A stretch of DNA of 64,000 nt from Paenibacillus_AR sp051594765 (GCF_051594765.1 NZ_JBPPGJ010000013.1:1-64000), one strand, 5' to 3'; positions 33,216-42,265 are shown, numbered from the stretch's first letter. Program-made: numbers and translations. The notes: a model not told the origin generated them from the sequence alone.

Positions 33216-33278
33216 AAAAAAAACCTCCCCTTTGAAAATGGTTGGGTTGTTGCACCCCCATTTTACCAAGGAGAGGTT
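33216..33278. terminator. Long terminator hairpin after the suf operon
   Basis: About 20 bp (33222-33241) pair with 33258-33278 with few mismatches; an eight-A run stands on the left and TTTTTT on the right, so it can act on both strands. It separates sufB from the PL11 promoter region. Confidence 0.88.
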
Positions 33279-33300
33279 ACTTTTTTATGAGACGAGGCTA

Positions 33301-34698
33301 TTATCCGATACTGCCTTCCATCTCGAACTTGATGAGACGGTTCATCTCGACGGCATATTCCATCGGCAGCTCCTTCGTGAAGGGCTCAATGAAGCCCATG
33401 ACGATCATCTGGGTGGCCTCGGCTTCGGAGAGGCCGCGGCTCATCAGATAGAAGAGCTGGTCTTCGGATACCTTGGATACGGTGGCTTCGTGCTCCAAGG
33501 TGATGTTGTCGTTCAGAATCTCATTGTACGGAATCGTATCCGAGGTGGATTGCTTATCCATGATCAAGGTGTCGCACTTGATGTTAGCCTTAGAGCCTTG
33601 GGAATTGCGTCCGAAGGAGGCAAGACCGCGGTAGGTCACCTTGCCGCCATGCTTGGAGATGGACTTGGATACGATGGTGGAGGTCGTCTCAGGAGCCAGG
33701 TGAATCATCTTCGCACCTGCATCCTGATGCTGTCCTTTGCCTGCGACGGCGATGGACAAGACGCTGCCTTTCGCGCCGCGGCCCTTCAGCACAACAGCCG
33801 GGTATTTCATGGTCAGCTTGGAGCCGATGTTGCCGTCCACCCATTCCATGGTGGCATTCTCTTCGGCAACGGCACGCTTGGTAACCAGATTGTAGATGTT
33901 TGGTGCCCAGTTCTGGATGGTGGTATAACGGACGCGGGAGTCCTTCAGGCAGATGATCTCCACGACGGCGCTGTGCAGGGAGTTGGTGCTGTAAACTGGT
34001 GCGGTACAGCCCTCAACGTAGTGCACGAAGCTGCCTTCGTCGGCGATAATCAGCGTACGCTCGAATTGGCCCATATTCTCGGAGTTGATCCGGAAGTAAG
34101 CCTGCAGCGGAATTTCACACTTGACGCCCGGAGGCACGTAGATGAAGCTGCCGCCGGACCATACGGCACTGTTCAGCGCGGCGAACTTGTTGTCGGCCGC
34201 CGGAATGACGGTGCCGAAGAACTTCTTGAAGATCTCGGGATGCTCACGGAGTGCCGTATCGGTATCGGTGAAGATGACCCCCTGCTCCTCCAGATCCTTC
34301 TGCATGCTGTGATAGACAACCTCGGATTCATACTGGGCGGATACGCCGGCCAGGAACTTCTGCTCAGCCTCCGGAATCCCCAGCTTGTCGAAGGTTTCCT
34401 TGATCTCGGACGGTACCTCTTCCCAGGTTTTGCCCTGGTTCTCGGTCGGCTTCACGTAATATTGGATATCGTTGAAGTCCAGGTCGTCCAGATCGCCGCC
34501 CCAACGGGGAAGCGGCATCTTATTGAAGAGCTCGAGGGATTTCAAGCGGAATTCCAGCATCCACTCCGGTTCATTTTTCATACGGGAGATCTCTGTGACG
34601 ATTTCCTTGGTCAGGCCTTTGCCGGACTGGAACACTGCCTTGTGCTCGTCCCGAAAGCCATATTTATACTCTTCCATTTCAGGCATTTGCTTGGCCAC
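33301..34698 (-). CDS. sufB: Fe-S cluster assembly scaffold SufB
   Basis: The 465-residue protein is the large subunit of the SufBC2D scaffold complex in the cytosol. It has the typical N-terminal GFRDEHKAVFQSGKGLTKE, the long parallel beta-helix core (SFVHYVEGCTAPVYS with the conserved cysteine, SVLSIAVAGKGQHQDAGAKM), and the end ATQMIVMGFIEPFTKELPMEYAVE. It begins with GTG at 34698 after GGAGGG. It is the last gene of sufCDSUB, twelve bases after sufU. Confidence 0.96.
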   Translation of the reverse strand: MAKQMPEMEEYKYGFRDEHKAVFQSGKGLTKEIVTEISRMKNEPEWMLEFRLKSLELFNKMPLPRWGGDLDDLDFNDIQYYVKPTENQGKTWEEVPSEIKETFDKLGIPEAEQKFLAGVSAQYESEVVYHSMQKDLEEQGVIFTDTDTALREHPEIFKKFFGTVIPAADNKFAALNSAVWSGGSFIYVPPGVKCEIPLQAYFRINSENMGQFERTLIIADEGSFVHYVEGCTAPVYSTNSLHSAVVEIICLKDSRVRYTTIQNWAPNIYNLVTKRAVAEENATMEWVDGNIGSKLTMKYPAVVLKGRGAKGSVLSIAVAGKGQHQDAGAKMIHLAPETTSTIVSKSISKHGGKVTYRGLASFGRNSQGSKANIKCDTLIMDKQSTSDTIPYNEILNDNITLEHEATVSKVSEDQLFYLMSRGLSEAEATQMIVMGFIEPFTKELPMEYAVEMNRLIKFEMEGSIG

Positions 34699-34710
34699 TA
34701 TGATTCCCTC

Positions 34711-35130
34711 CTATCGGGTTTGTTCGATCCCCTTGCGCAGCGCGTTCCAGGCCAGGGTGGCGCATTTGATACGGGCCGGGAACTTCTTCACGCCGGTCAG
34801 GGCCTCGATATCTTCGTATTCGAATTCAACATCCTCGCCCTTCATCATGGAGGAGAAATTCTCCGCCATCTTCAAGGCGTCATCTAGTGTTTTGCCCTTT
34901 ACGGCCTCCGTCATCATGGATGCGGAGGACATGCTGATGGAGCAGCCTTCTCCCACGAAGCGGGATTCCTGCACGATGCCGTTCTCCACCTTCATCTGAA
35001 GAGAGATGCGGTCCCCGCAGGTCGGATTGTGCAGATCCACGGTCACGCCGCCATCTTCGAATCGGCCTTTATTCCGGGGGTTCTTATAGTGATCCATAAT
35101 CACTCTGCGGTATAGGTCATCCAATTGCAT
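34711..35130 (-). CDS. sufU: SufU, zinc-dependent sulfur transfer protein
   Basis: The 139-residue product is of the SufU/NifU-N family: it accepts sulfur from SufS. The zinc/cysteine ligands appear in NPTCGDR (near 41), GEGCSIS (near 66) and IKCATLAW (near 126), with the SufU-specific insert before the last one. It starts inside the end of sufS (14-bp overlap) after AAAGGAG, so translation is coupled. The longer frame from 35163 has no ribosome site. Confidence 0.95.
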   Translation of the reverse strand: MQLDDLYRRVIMDHYKNPRNKGRFEDGGVTVDLHNPTCGDRISLQMKVENGIVQESRFVGEGCSISMSSASMMTEAVKGKTLDDALKMAENFSSMMKGEDVEFEYEDIEALTGVKKFPARIKCATLAWNALRKGIEQTR

Positions 35131-36343
35131 GGCTGAAATACTCCTTTGTCCGCTTGAGCGCATCCGTCAGGCGGTCGATGTCTTGCTCCGTGTTGTAGAG
35201 GTAGAAGCTGGCTCTTGCCGTGGCCGATGCCTTCAGCCAACGCATGAGAGGCTGGCAGCAATGATGGCCGGCCCGCACTGCAACCCCTTCGGCATCCAAT
35301 ACGGTCGCGACATCGTGGGGATGAACGTCACCCAGATTAAAGGTAATGAGTCCGGGACGCTTGCCCTTCGGGCCGTAGATGACGAGATCCGGGATCTCGG
35401 ACAGACGGTCCATGGCGTAGGCTGCAAGCTTCTCTTCGTGGTGATGGATGTTCTCCAAGCCGATGTCCTGCAGAAAATCAATGGCGGCGCCCAGTCCTAC
35501 CGCACCGGCGATAATGGGCGTCCCACCCTCGAATCGCCAGGGCAAATCTTTCCAGGTGGATTCGTACAGATCCACGAAGTCGATCATTTCCCCGCCGTAT
35601 TCGATAGGCTCCATATTCTCCAGCAGCTCTTTCTTGCCGTACAGTGCACCAATGCCCGTAGGGGCACACATCTTGTGACCGGACAACGCATAGAAGTCGC
35701 AATCCAGATCCTGTACATCCACCTTCATATGTGGCGTACTCTGGGCCCCGTCCACCACCATCTTGGCTCCATGACGGTGGGCGGTGGCTGCGATTTCCTT
35801 CACCGGGTTCACAACTCCCAAGACATTGGAGACATACACCACTGACACGATCTTCGTCTTGTCGGTAATGGTATTCTCCACGTCCGTCAGGCTTATGCTG
35901 CCGTCCGGTTGAAGCGGAATATACTTCAGGGTGGCGCCGGTGGCTTTGGCGGCCTGCTGCCACGGGATCAGGTTGCTGTGATGCTCCATGGGGGTAATGA
36001 CGATCTCATCGCCCTCCCGGCAAACGCTGCGCGCGTAGCTTGATGCAACCAGGTTCAGAGCGGTCGTCGTTCCTCTGGTGAAGATGATCTCTTCGGTATG
36101 TCTCGCATGGAGAAACCGCTGCACTTTTTCCCGGGCGCCTTCGTAGGCGTCGGTGGCTCTGGAACCTAAGGTATGCACACCGCGGTGAACATTTGCATTA
36201 TCCCGCTCATAATATTGCTTTATGGCTTCAATAACCTGTACGGGCTTCTGTGAAGTGGCCGCGCTGTCCAGGTACACGAGGGGATGCCCGTTCACTTCCT
36301 GATGTAAGATGGGAAAAAGCTTGCGGATCTCCAAGGCGTTCAT
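35117..36343 (-). CDS. sufS: Cysteine desulfurase SufS
   Basis: The 408-residue PLP enzyme takes sulfur from cysteine and passes it to SufU. The PLP lysine is in YALSGHKMCAPTGIGALYG near residue 227, and the active cysteine loop reads VAVRAGHHCCQPLM near 370. The ATG overlaps the stop of sufD (ATGA). Length and motifs match the group II desulfurases. Confidence 0.96.
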   Translation of the reverse strand: MNALEIRKLFPILHQEVNGHPLVYLDSAATSQKPVQVIEAIKQYYERDNANVHRGVHTLGSRATDAYEGAREKVQRFLHARHTEEIIFTRGTTTALNLVASSYARSVCREGDEIVITPMEHHSNLIPWQQAAKATGATLKYIPLQPDGSISLTDVENTITDKTKIVSVVYVSNVLGVVNPVKEIAATAHRHGAKMVVDGAQSTPHMKVDVQDLDCDFYALSGHKMCAPTGIGALYGKKELLENMEPIEYGGEMIDFVDLYESTWKDLPWRFEGGTPIIAGAVGLGAAIDFLQDIGLENIHHHEEKLAAYAMDRLSEIPDLVIYGPKGKRPGLITFNLGDVHPHDVATVLDAEGVAVRAGHHCCQPLMRWLKASATARASFYLYNTEQDIDRLTDALKRTKEYFSHAIG

Positions 36344-37644
36344 TGCTCCAGCTTCCTTTCAACCAGCGCTTGCAGCTGGTCCTCGATTTTGGCAATCGGA
36401 ATTTCGGATACCACCGGTGCCAGGAATCCGTAGATGATGAGCCGTTGGGCGATTTCCTTCGAGATGCCGCGGGACATCAGGTAATAGACCTGCTCCGGGT
36501 TCACTTGGCCGACGCTGGCGGCATGGCCGGCTTTGACGTCGTCTTCGTCGATCAAAAGAATCGGGTTGGCATCGCCCCGGGACTTCGGCGACAGCATGAG
36601 GACCTTCTCGGTCTGCTGGCCGTTGGCGCCGGTTGCGCCCTTCTCGATCTTGGTAATGCCGTTGATGATGGCGGTGGAGCCGTCTCTCATAACAGCCCGG
36701 GTAATCATGTCGCTGGAGGACATCTTGCCGAAGTGTACGGCACGGGTAGTCAGGTTCAGCTTCTGCTCTCCGGTGCCGACGCAGATGACCTTCGAATCGG
36801 AAGAGGAACCGTTCCCCTTCAGTAGAGAGGTCGTGTCGGATACGGCGTTGCCATAATTCATCTCACCGACGGTCCATTCGACGCGGGCATCGTTCTCGAT
36901 GATCGCGCGGCGGTAGGCGATGTCGGTCATCTGGGTGTTCAGGTTATGAACAGAGGCGATCTGGACCTTGGAGCCTTGCTTCGCGAAGACCTCCACAACG
37001 CCGCTTACGACCCGTTCTCCGGTCTCGCCTAGGGACAATACGTTCTCCACGTAGGTTACGGAGCTGTTCGCTTCGGCCACGATAAGCACATGGGGAGCGC
37101 AGGAGGCGTCGGCGCCTTCGGTCAGGAACAAGGCTTGCACAGGAAGCTCCACTTGAACGTTCTTCGGCACATAGAGGAATACGCCGCCGTTCCAAACGGC
37201 ACTGTGCAGAGCGGTCAGACGGTTCTCCCCCTGCTCCACGGCTTTCATGAAGTAAGGCTTCACCAGGTCCGCGTGTTCGCGTACAGCGCGCTCCAGCTCC
37301 ATGAAGATTACGCCCTGGGCAGAGGCCGCTTCGGACAGGCTGCTGTAGATGGCACCGGAATTGCGCTGGATCAGGAGGCTGTTGCTGAAGTTCTCACCGA
37401 ACAGCCCTTTGGCCTCCTCCGGCAAATCCGTTACGGCCGCAATGGCCGCCGATTTATGATAAGAGCCGTAATGGCTCAGATTCCAACGGTCGAGCTTGGT
37501 CTTCTCCAAGGCCGGGAGCTCCAGCGATTCCGCCAGCTCCAAGCCCTTCAATCTCAGCTCCGCCATCCATTCGGGTTCTTGGTTGCGCTTGGATAAGTCG
37601 GCAACGGACCCCCGGTCAACGGGAAGAACGGTTTGTGCACTCAT
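36340..37644 (-). CDS. sufD: Fe-S cluster assembly protein SufD
   Basis: The 434-residue protein pairs with SufB in the SufBC2D complex. It shares the beta-helix core with SufB (SVTYVENVLSLGETGERVV, QQTEKVLMLSPKSRGDANPIL) and the same C-terminal helical end (GISKEIAQRLIIYGFLAPVVSEIP). The conserved His lies in DDVKAGHAASVGQV near 370. The ATG follows GGAGGAGAAGG, 24 bp after sufC. Confidence 0.95.
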   Translation of the reverse strand: MSAQTVLPVDRGSVADLSKRNQEPEWMAELRLKGLELAESLELPALEKTKLDRWNLSHYGSYHKSAAIAAVTDLPEEAKGLFGENFSNSLLIQRNSGAIYSSLSEAASAQGVIFMELERAVREHADLVKPYFMKAVEQGENRLTALHSAVWNGGVFLYVPKNVQVELPVQALFLTEGADASCAPHVLIVAEANSSVTYVENVLSLGETGERVVSGVVEVFAKQGSKVQIASVHNLNTQMTDIAYRRAIIENDARVEWTVGEMNYGNAVSDTTSLLKGNGSSSDSKVICVGTGEQKLNLTTRAVHFGKMSSSDMITRAVMRDGSTAIINGITKIEKGATGANGQQTEKVLMLSPKSRGDANPILLIDEDDVKAGHAASVGQVNPEQVYYLMSRGISKEIAQRLIIYGFLAPVVSEIPIAKIEDQLQALVERKLEQ

Positions 37645-37668
37645 TTCCTTCTCCTCCTCGTGAACGGT

Positions 37669-38457
37669 TTAGACCTCTGCCCCGACGGTTTCGTCAACAA
37701 TGCCCAGCTCTTCCTTGACCCAATCGTAGCCCTCGGCTTCCAGACGCTCTGCAAGCTCGGTGCCGCCGGACTTCACGATGCGGCCTTGCATCATGACGTG
37801 GACGAAGTCAGGCTGGATGTAATTCAAGAGACGCTGATAGTGGGTGATGACCAGGAAGCCGCGGTCCGGGCTTCTCATGGCATTACAGCCGTTGGCTACG
37901 ATGCGCAGGGCATCGATGTCCAGACCGGAGTCGATCTCGTCAAGGATGACGATCTTCGGCTCCAGCAGCATCATCTGCAGAATCTCGTTCCGCTTCTTCT
38001 CGCCGCCGGAGAAGCCTTCGTTCAAGTAGCGGTGGGCGAACTCGGTATTCATCTCGAGCTCCTTCATCTTGCCTTCCATCTGGCGGATGAACTTGATCAG
38101 GGAGATCTCATTGCCTTCGCCGCGGCGGGCATTGATGGCGCTCCGCAAGAAGTCGGCGTTGGTGACGCCGGTGATCTCGCTCGGATACTGCATAGCCAGG
38201 AACAGACCGGCCAGAGCGCGCTCGTCTACGCCCATCTCCAGCACGTCTTGTCCGTTAAGGGTTACGGTACCTGCCGTGACTTCATATTTAGGATGGCCCA
38301 TCAGTGCGGAAGCCAGGGTGCTCTTGCCTGTACCATTGGGTCCCATGATAGCATGGACTTCGCCGCCTTTGATTTCCAGGTTCAAGCCTTTCAAGATTTC
38401 CTTGCCTTCGACATTGGCTCTCAAGCCGTTTATCGTGAATACAGGCGAATTCGACAT
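37669..38457 (-). CDS. sufC: Fe-S cluster assembly ATPase SufC
   Basis: The 262-residue ABC-type ATPase powers the SufBC2D scaffold. Walker A is GPNGTGKSTLASALMG near residue 40, the ABC signature is NEGFSGGEKKRNE near 149, Walker B is PKIVILDEIDSGLDID, and the switch His lies in FLVITHYQRLL. It is soluble with no membrane segment. First gene of the operon, with GGAGGG before the ATG and a long AT-rich leader upstream. Confidence 0.96.
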   Translation of the reverse strand: MSNSPVFTINGLRANVEGKEILKGLNLEIKGGEVHAIMGPNGTGKSTLASALMGHPKYEVTAGTVTLNGQDVLEMGVDERALAGLFLAMQYPSEITGVTNADFLRSAINARRGEGNEISLIKFIRQMEGKMKELEMNTEFAHRYLNEGFSGGEKKRNEILQMMLLEPKIVILDEIDSGLDIDALRIVANGCNAMRSPDRGFLVITHYQRLLNYIQPDFVHVMMQGRIVKSGGTELAERLEAEGYDWVKEELGIVDETVGAEV

Positions 38458-38730
38458 GGTTCATTTCCCTCCGGGTTTATGGTTATTTTTCTTATTTGGA
38501 ATTAATCTTGTTGATTATCAGTGATTCTCAATGGAATAATTTTATTATAACTTACAAAATCAAATCAAGAAAGGGCAAGCGGCAAATTTTTTATACTTTT
38601 TCGTTTGTAAAGTTTATTACAATGTAATGAAACGAATTATCATCACAATTTAGACACATTCTCCAATTTCATGCAGCGATTGATGCTGGAAATCCACCTT
38701 CAACCGTCTGGCATTCGCCTTCAACCGCGG
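38458..38730 (-). promoter_or_regulatory. Upstream region of the suf operon
   Basis: This AT-rich stretch has no gene. A TATAAT on the minus strand (38544-38549) is the best -10 for sufC; no good -35 is seen. Between it and sufC are two GATAAT-like words (minus strand TGAGAATCACTGATAATCA), faintly like a Fur site. Further out a perfect palindrome ATTACAATGTAAT (38616-38628) stands alone. Assignments are tentative. Confidence 0.4.
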
Positions 38731-38779
38731 AAAAAATCCCGGCCGGGCTACGGCTTATGCCAGCCGCACCCTCCCGGGA
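38731..38779 (-). terminator. Terminator of the DUF1802 gene
   Basis: Minus strand outer stem TCCCGG/CCGGGA with an inner CGGCT/AGCCG hairpin, followed by TTTTTT. Confidence 0.75.
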
Positions 38780-38786
38780 ATCCGGT

Positions 38787-39377
38787 TCATCCAGCTTTGA
38801 TTTTGCCTAAGGCTTCCTTCACAGCTTGAACCTTCTCGGCGAACGCCTCATCGCTAAGCACCGGCTTGCGGCCGACCTCCGGAAGCGGCGCGGCGATCTC
38901 GACCCAAGACTTGCAGCCCAGGTATTCCGGCTCGATCTTGATCTCCACAGGCTTCTCCAGCTCGTACACTCTCAGCAGCAGCACATGCAGCGGATTCTTC
39001 TTCTTCCATTTCAGGCGTTCTTCGGCAAACTGGTCGGTCCAGATGTGGAGCTCCCCCAGCTTGTTCAGCTCCTCCTGGTCGAACACTTCGATATCCTCCG
39101 CCACTTCTGCATAGGTGGTGAGAACGACAGTCGTGTCCTCGGGCGTCCAACCGACCATGGTCCGGTGGATCTCCTCTTTATAACCGTCCTTCATCAGATC
39201 CTTCTTCTGATGCTCATAGGTCGGATACAGGTAGAAATGATGGCTCTCCACCTGAAAATCCCGGGTTTCCTCCACAATGCCGCCCTTGCGCATGATGAGA
39301 ATCTGCTTTCCTTCCCGCAGCGCATTCACCGCCACGGCCCATTCCTTAAGCGCGATCGGTTTCCCGTTTGCAGCCAT
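38787..39377 (-). CDS. DUF1802 family protein
   Basis: The 196-residue protein matches the DUF1802 pattern ALKEWAVAVNALREGKQILIMRKGGI with HHFYLYPTYEHQKKDLMK soon after, and WVEIAAPLP near the C-terminus. The function of the family is unknown; the fold appears to be a mixed alpha/beta cytosolic protein without catalytic hallmarks. The ATG follows AAAGGGAGTG. It precedes the suf operon but has its own terminator. Confidence 0.85.
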   Translation of the reverse strand: MAANGKPIALKEWAVAVNALREGKQILIMRKGGIVEETRDFQVESHHFYLYPTYEHQKKDLMKDGYKEEIHRTMVGWTPEDTTVVLTTYAEVAEDIEVFDQEELNKLGELHIWTDQFAEERLKWKKKNPLHVLLLRVYELEKPVEIKIEPEYLGCKSWVEIAAPLPEVGRKPVLSDEAFAEKVQAVKEALGKIKAG

Positions 39378-39553
39378 TTTGATTCACTCCCTTTGATTTA
39401 TCCATGGATCAGATCTCGTCCTGAAGCGTTATTTTTAGCCATTATATAAAAGAAGCGGAATTGAAAGCAAACGTTCCAGCCGTATAAGGTTCACCCTAAA
39501 ATACAACCCTAATGATTGTTCCATACCCCATCACTTCAAAGGAGAGATCATTC

Positions 39554-39727
39554 ATGCGCGAAGGTTTGATTCCTACTGTACTCGGTACTGCTGTAACGGC
39601 AACTGGCGCTGCGTTCCGCGGCAAATATCCGATGGCCTCCACAGCGGTCATGGGCTTTGGTCTGGCTCATGTGGTGCTTGGTGCCATTGACCTGGTCGAG
39701 CATCGGAACCAGCCTTGGTTCAGATAA
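39554..39727 (+). CDS. Small hydrophobic protein, unrecognised
   Basis: The 57-residue product starts at an ATG seven bases after AAAGGAGAG. Two weakly hydrophobic stretches (LIPTVLGTAVTATGAAF and ASTAVMGFGLAHVVLGAIDLV) could pass or lie on the membrane; the end HRNQPWFR is polar. I know of no function. The clean ribosome site and balanced codons support a real gene. Confidence 0.7.
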   Translation: MREGLIPTVLGTAVTATGAAFRGKYPMASTAVMGFGLAHVVLGAIDLVEHRNQPWFR

Positions 39728-39764
39728 CCGTATCGCCCTTATAACCGTCAAGCAGGCATGCATC

Positions 39765-39791
39765 GGGAGCCCGGAATGTCCGGGACTCTCC
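39765..39791 (+). terminator. Possible terminator hairpin
   Basis: GGAG-CCCGG-AATGT-CCGGG-A-CTCC can pair with one bulge past the small hydrophobic gene; no T-run follows, so the call is weak. Confidence 0.4.
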
Positions 39792-39936
39792 GTTACATAT
39801 GGATTTAATATTAATTTATAATTATTTCAATTAATTTTCAAGTGAAACGAGCAATCTCCCTTCACCGCTTGACGCTTCCGCCGGAATCCGCCATGATACT
39901 TGGAAGATGGCACTTCTATTGGAAGGCGGTGGATCC

Positions 39937-40128
39937 ATGAGAACGGAACAACAGGTGAAACGCAAGCTGAACGAGCTGGCGGTCCAGCGCAAGCAGCTGG
40001 CGGACAGGTTGATATCTCTGGGCGGACAGAACGATGCATCCCTTCAGTCTCAGCTGGAGCAGCTCGACGCCATGGTCACGATGCTGGAGTGGGTGCTTCA
40101 CGAGCCGACCGGGAGCTATCATGTGTAA
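39937..40128 (+). CDS. Small helical protein, coiled-coil type
   Basis: The 63-residue product (ATG at 39937 after GGTGGATCC) is almost all alpha-helical with a heptad pattern (VKRKLNELAVQRKQLADRL, LQSQLEQLDAMVTMLEWVL) and ends in EPTGSYHV. It resembles small uncharacterised Paenibacillus proteins. No catalytic or membrane part. It converges on the GH130 gene across a terminator. Confidence 0.72.
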   Translation: MRTEQQVKRKLNELAVQRKQLADRLISLGGQNDASLQSQLEQLDAMVTMLEWVLHEPTGSYHV

Positions 40129-40133
40129 AAGAA

Positions 40134-40174
40134 AGAACCCGCTTTAGAGCCATAAGGCTCTTGAAGCGGGTTCT
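40134..40174. terminator. Bidirectional terminator
   Basis: AGAACCCGCTT (40134-40144) pairs with AAGCGGGTTCT (40164-40174); an inner AGAGCC/GGCTCT stem closes the loop. Confidence 0.87.
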
Positions 40175-40178
40175 GTAC

Positions 40179-41177
40179 TTATTTCCCTTCCAAGCAAAGC
40201 TTCAGGAGATCGTCCACATGAGCGGTTGCGAGACACTCAACGGTGTCGGCTCCGCCGTAATAGATTTTCACTTCTCCGTCGTCCTCCAGAATCATGCCGC
40301 CGGGGAAGATGACGTCGTTGCGAAAGCCCTCTCTCTCATAGACCGTTTCCGGTGCGATCAGCGGCTCCCTGGACATGCCGATGACCTTCTGAGGATTCTC
40401 CAGGTCCAGCAGCGCGATGCCGGCGGTATAGCGTTTTTTCCAGGTGGCTTCCCAGCCGTTCTTTCCGCGGTTCGGGTCGATGTCGACGGCATGGAAGGTG
40501 GTCAGCCAGCCCTTCTCCGTCTTGATGGGAGGCGCAGCCGGACCGATCTTGTCGTTGGCGAAGGGCACATGCTCCACGCCCATCACCAGCTCCGTCTCGC
40601 CCCAATACTTCAGATCCGGGGAGTTGGAGATCCACATGTCGAAGCGGTCGACACCCCCGCGGCCATATACGGGGAACGGACGCTCCAGGCGGACGTACTT
40701 GCCGCCGATCTTCTCCGGGAACAGCACCATGTTGCGGTTGTCGGGAGCGGACATGGAGAGGACGTCGAACTTCTCGAAATCGTCGGTCACGGCGATGCCG
40801 CCGCGCACGCCATGGCGCGTGTCCACCGCAAAGCACATATAGATACGTCCGTCCATGACCGTCAATCGGGGATCGTATACGCGGACGATCTCATCGGTGA
40901 GCAGCTTCCAGCAGGGCTTATCTTGCACCTTCCAATGGATGCCGTCCTTGCTGTAGGCCAGTCCCAAATCGGTGGTATGGGAGGGCTCCAGAGTCTGATT
41001 TTCTACAGAGCCGTGGTCGTTGCGGAAAACCATGACGTACTGCCCCTGGTACTTCGTTACGCCGGCATTAAAGGTCAGCGCGGTGGGATAAGGCACCTGG
41101 GAGGCGGTCAGAATGGGATTGGCCGGATGGCGCTTGATGACGGAGCTGGAACGCAGTTCACCTATCATTTGAGTCAT
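40179..41177 (-). CDS. GH130 family glycosidase or mannoside phosphorylase
   Basis: The 332-residue protein is a five-bladed propeller of family GH130: NPILTASQVPYPTALTFNAG, DLGLAYSKDGIHW, VYDPRLTVMDGRIYMCFAV with the catalytic Asp, PFPVYGR, and the C-terminal IYYGGADTVECLATAHVDDLL. Members split beta-mannosides by phosphorolysis or hydrolysis. No signal peptide, so it acts on imported oligosaccharides. The ATG follows GGAGGAG. It is divergent from an AraC-type regulator that may control it. Confidence 0.9.
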   Translation of the reverse strand: MTQMIGELRSSSVIKRHPANPILTASQVPYPTALTFNAGVTKYQGQYVMVFRNDHGSVENQTLEPSHTTDLGLAYSKDGIHWKVQDKPCWKLLTDEIVRVYDPRLTVMDGRIYMCFAVDTRHGVRGGIAVTDDFEKFDVLSMSAPDNRNMVLFPEKIGGKYVRLERPFPVYGRGGVDRFDMWISNSPDLKYWGETELVMGVEHVPFANDKIGPAAPPIKTEKGWLTTFHAVDIDPNRGKNGWEATWKKRYTAGIALLDLENPQKVIGMSREPLIAPETVYEREGFRNDVIFPGGMILEDDGEVKIYYGGADTVECLATAHVDDLLKLCLEGK

Positions 41178-41288
41178 TATGGGTCTCCTCCTTCAACTTC
41201 GTATGGTTATAGGTTAGAATATTACGTATCCGCATACATGCCGATTCTTGAACAAACCTCTCATTTTTTGAACGGAGGGATGATCCGT

Positions 41289-42155
41289 TTGACTTTTCCC
41301 ATTCATAAGCACCTGTCGGATTACCCTTTTATCGGCAAGTTCCCCTTTCATCTCTCACGCAACCGGGTGGAGCAGCACTTTCCCCAGCACCGGCATGATT
41401 TCTTCGAATTCAGCTATATCCTGGAGGGCGAAGGCTCGGAAGCGGTAAACGGAGAGAAGCATCCTCTGAAGCCGGGAACCTTCACCTTTATTCTCCCTTA
41501 TCAGGTGCACGAAATTTTCGCTATGCCCGGCAAGCCGCTGATCCTCATGAACTGTATGTTCGGTCTGGAGCTGCTGGGAGAAGCGACCGAGAAGCTGCTG
41601 CTGTCAGAACACAACCCGATCCGCACCCACTATGATCTGGCAGGCGAGTCTGAACAGGAGATTCGAAGACTGCTGGAACGGATGGAAAAAGAGTACGCCA
41701 CCCCCGACTTCTGGCAGCAGGCCATGCTGAAGGGCATGCTGACGGAGCTGGTAGCCCATCTGGAACGGAGCCATAGGCAGCCTCGTCCGGATGCGCCTCC
41801 GGAATCCGGCTCCCTTCAGCCCCCGACTCCGGCCTGGGACCTGATGAGGTATATCCACATTCATTACCGGGAGCCGCTGACTCTGGCCCATCTCGGAGCC
41901 CGGTTCCAGTGCCATCCTACCCGGATCACCCAGATCCTGACCCGTCACTTCGGCGTGTCCTTCCTCTCGCTGCTTCAGGAGGTCCGGATCCGTCATGCCT
42001 GCAGCCTGCTGGCCTCCACGGATATGAAGGTGGTGGATATCGCCTATGAGGTCGGCTATGAGTCCTTCTCCAGCTTCAGCAGAAACTTCCTTCGGAAGAC
42101 GGGGGTCAGTCCGACGGAGTACCGGGTAGCCAACCGGGAGCTTCCGCGGTCTTAG
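41289..42155 (+). CDS. AraC family transcriptional regulator
   Basis: The product of about 288 residues has an N-terminal cupin (HFPQHRHDFFEFSYILEGEGSE, LKPGTFTFILPYQVHEI) that senses a ligand and two C-terminal helix-turn-helix motifs (LTLAHLGARFQCHPTRITQILTRHFG; VVDIAYEVGYESFSSFSRNFLRKTGVSPTEYR). I chose the TTG at 41289, ten bases after GGAGG; an ATG at 41280 touches the site and is less likely. The likely target is the divergent GH130 gene. Confidence 0.87.
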   Translation: MTFPIHKHLSDYPFIGKFPFHLSRNRVEQHFPQHRHDFFEFSYILEGEGSEAVNGEKHPLKPGTFTFILPYQVHEIFAMPGKPLILMNCMFGLELLGEATEKLLLSEHNPIRTHYDLAGESEQEIRRLLERMEKEYATPDFWQQAMLKGMLTELVAHLERSHRQPRPDAPPESGSLQPPTPAWDLMRYIHIHYREPLTLAHLGARFQCHPTRITQILTRHFGVSFLSLLQEVRIRHACSLLASTDMKVVDIAYEVGYESFSSFSRNFLRKTGVSPTEYRVANRELPRS

Positions 42156-42159
42156 GGGA

Positions 42160-42248
42160 GGCTTCCCGCCGCTGCAGCGGAAATAAGGCGGACTGAAGCC
42201 TTATTCCTGCGGATTCCGCGACATCGCAACTTTTCGGCTTCCCGCCGC
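42160..42248. repeat. Small intergenic repeat with hairpin
   Basis: GGCTTCCCGCCGC occurs at 42160-42172 and 42236-42248. Between them AATAAGGC (42182-42189) and GCCTTATT (42198-42205) form a perfect hairpin. It resembles a small palindromic intergenic element; it may also serve as a weak terminator of the AraC gene. Confidence 0.5.
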
Positions 42249-42265
42249 CTTATTGGCTTAACGCA

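Noticed and set aside
33232..34887. 551-codon plus-strand open frame opposite sufB
   Set aside because: It is a mirror of the sufB codons in GC-rich DNA; no domain or start signal.
39900..41279. Long N-terminal extension of the AraC gene frame
   Set aside because: It runs antisense through the GH130 gene; the cupin/HTH protein begins only near 41289, where a ribosome site is present.
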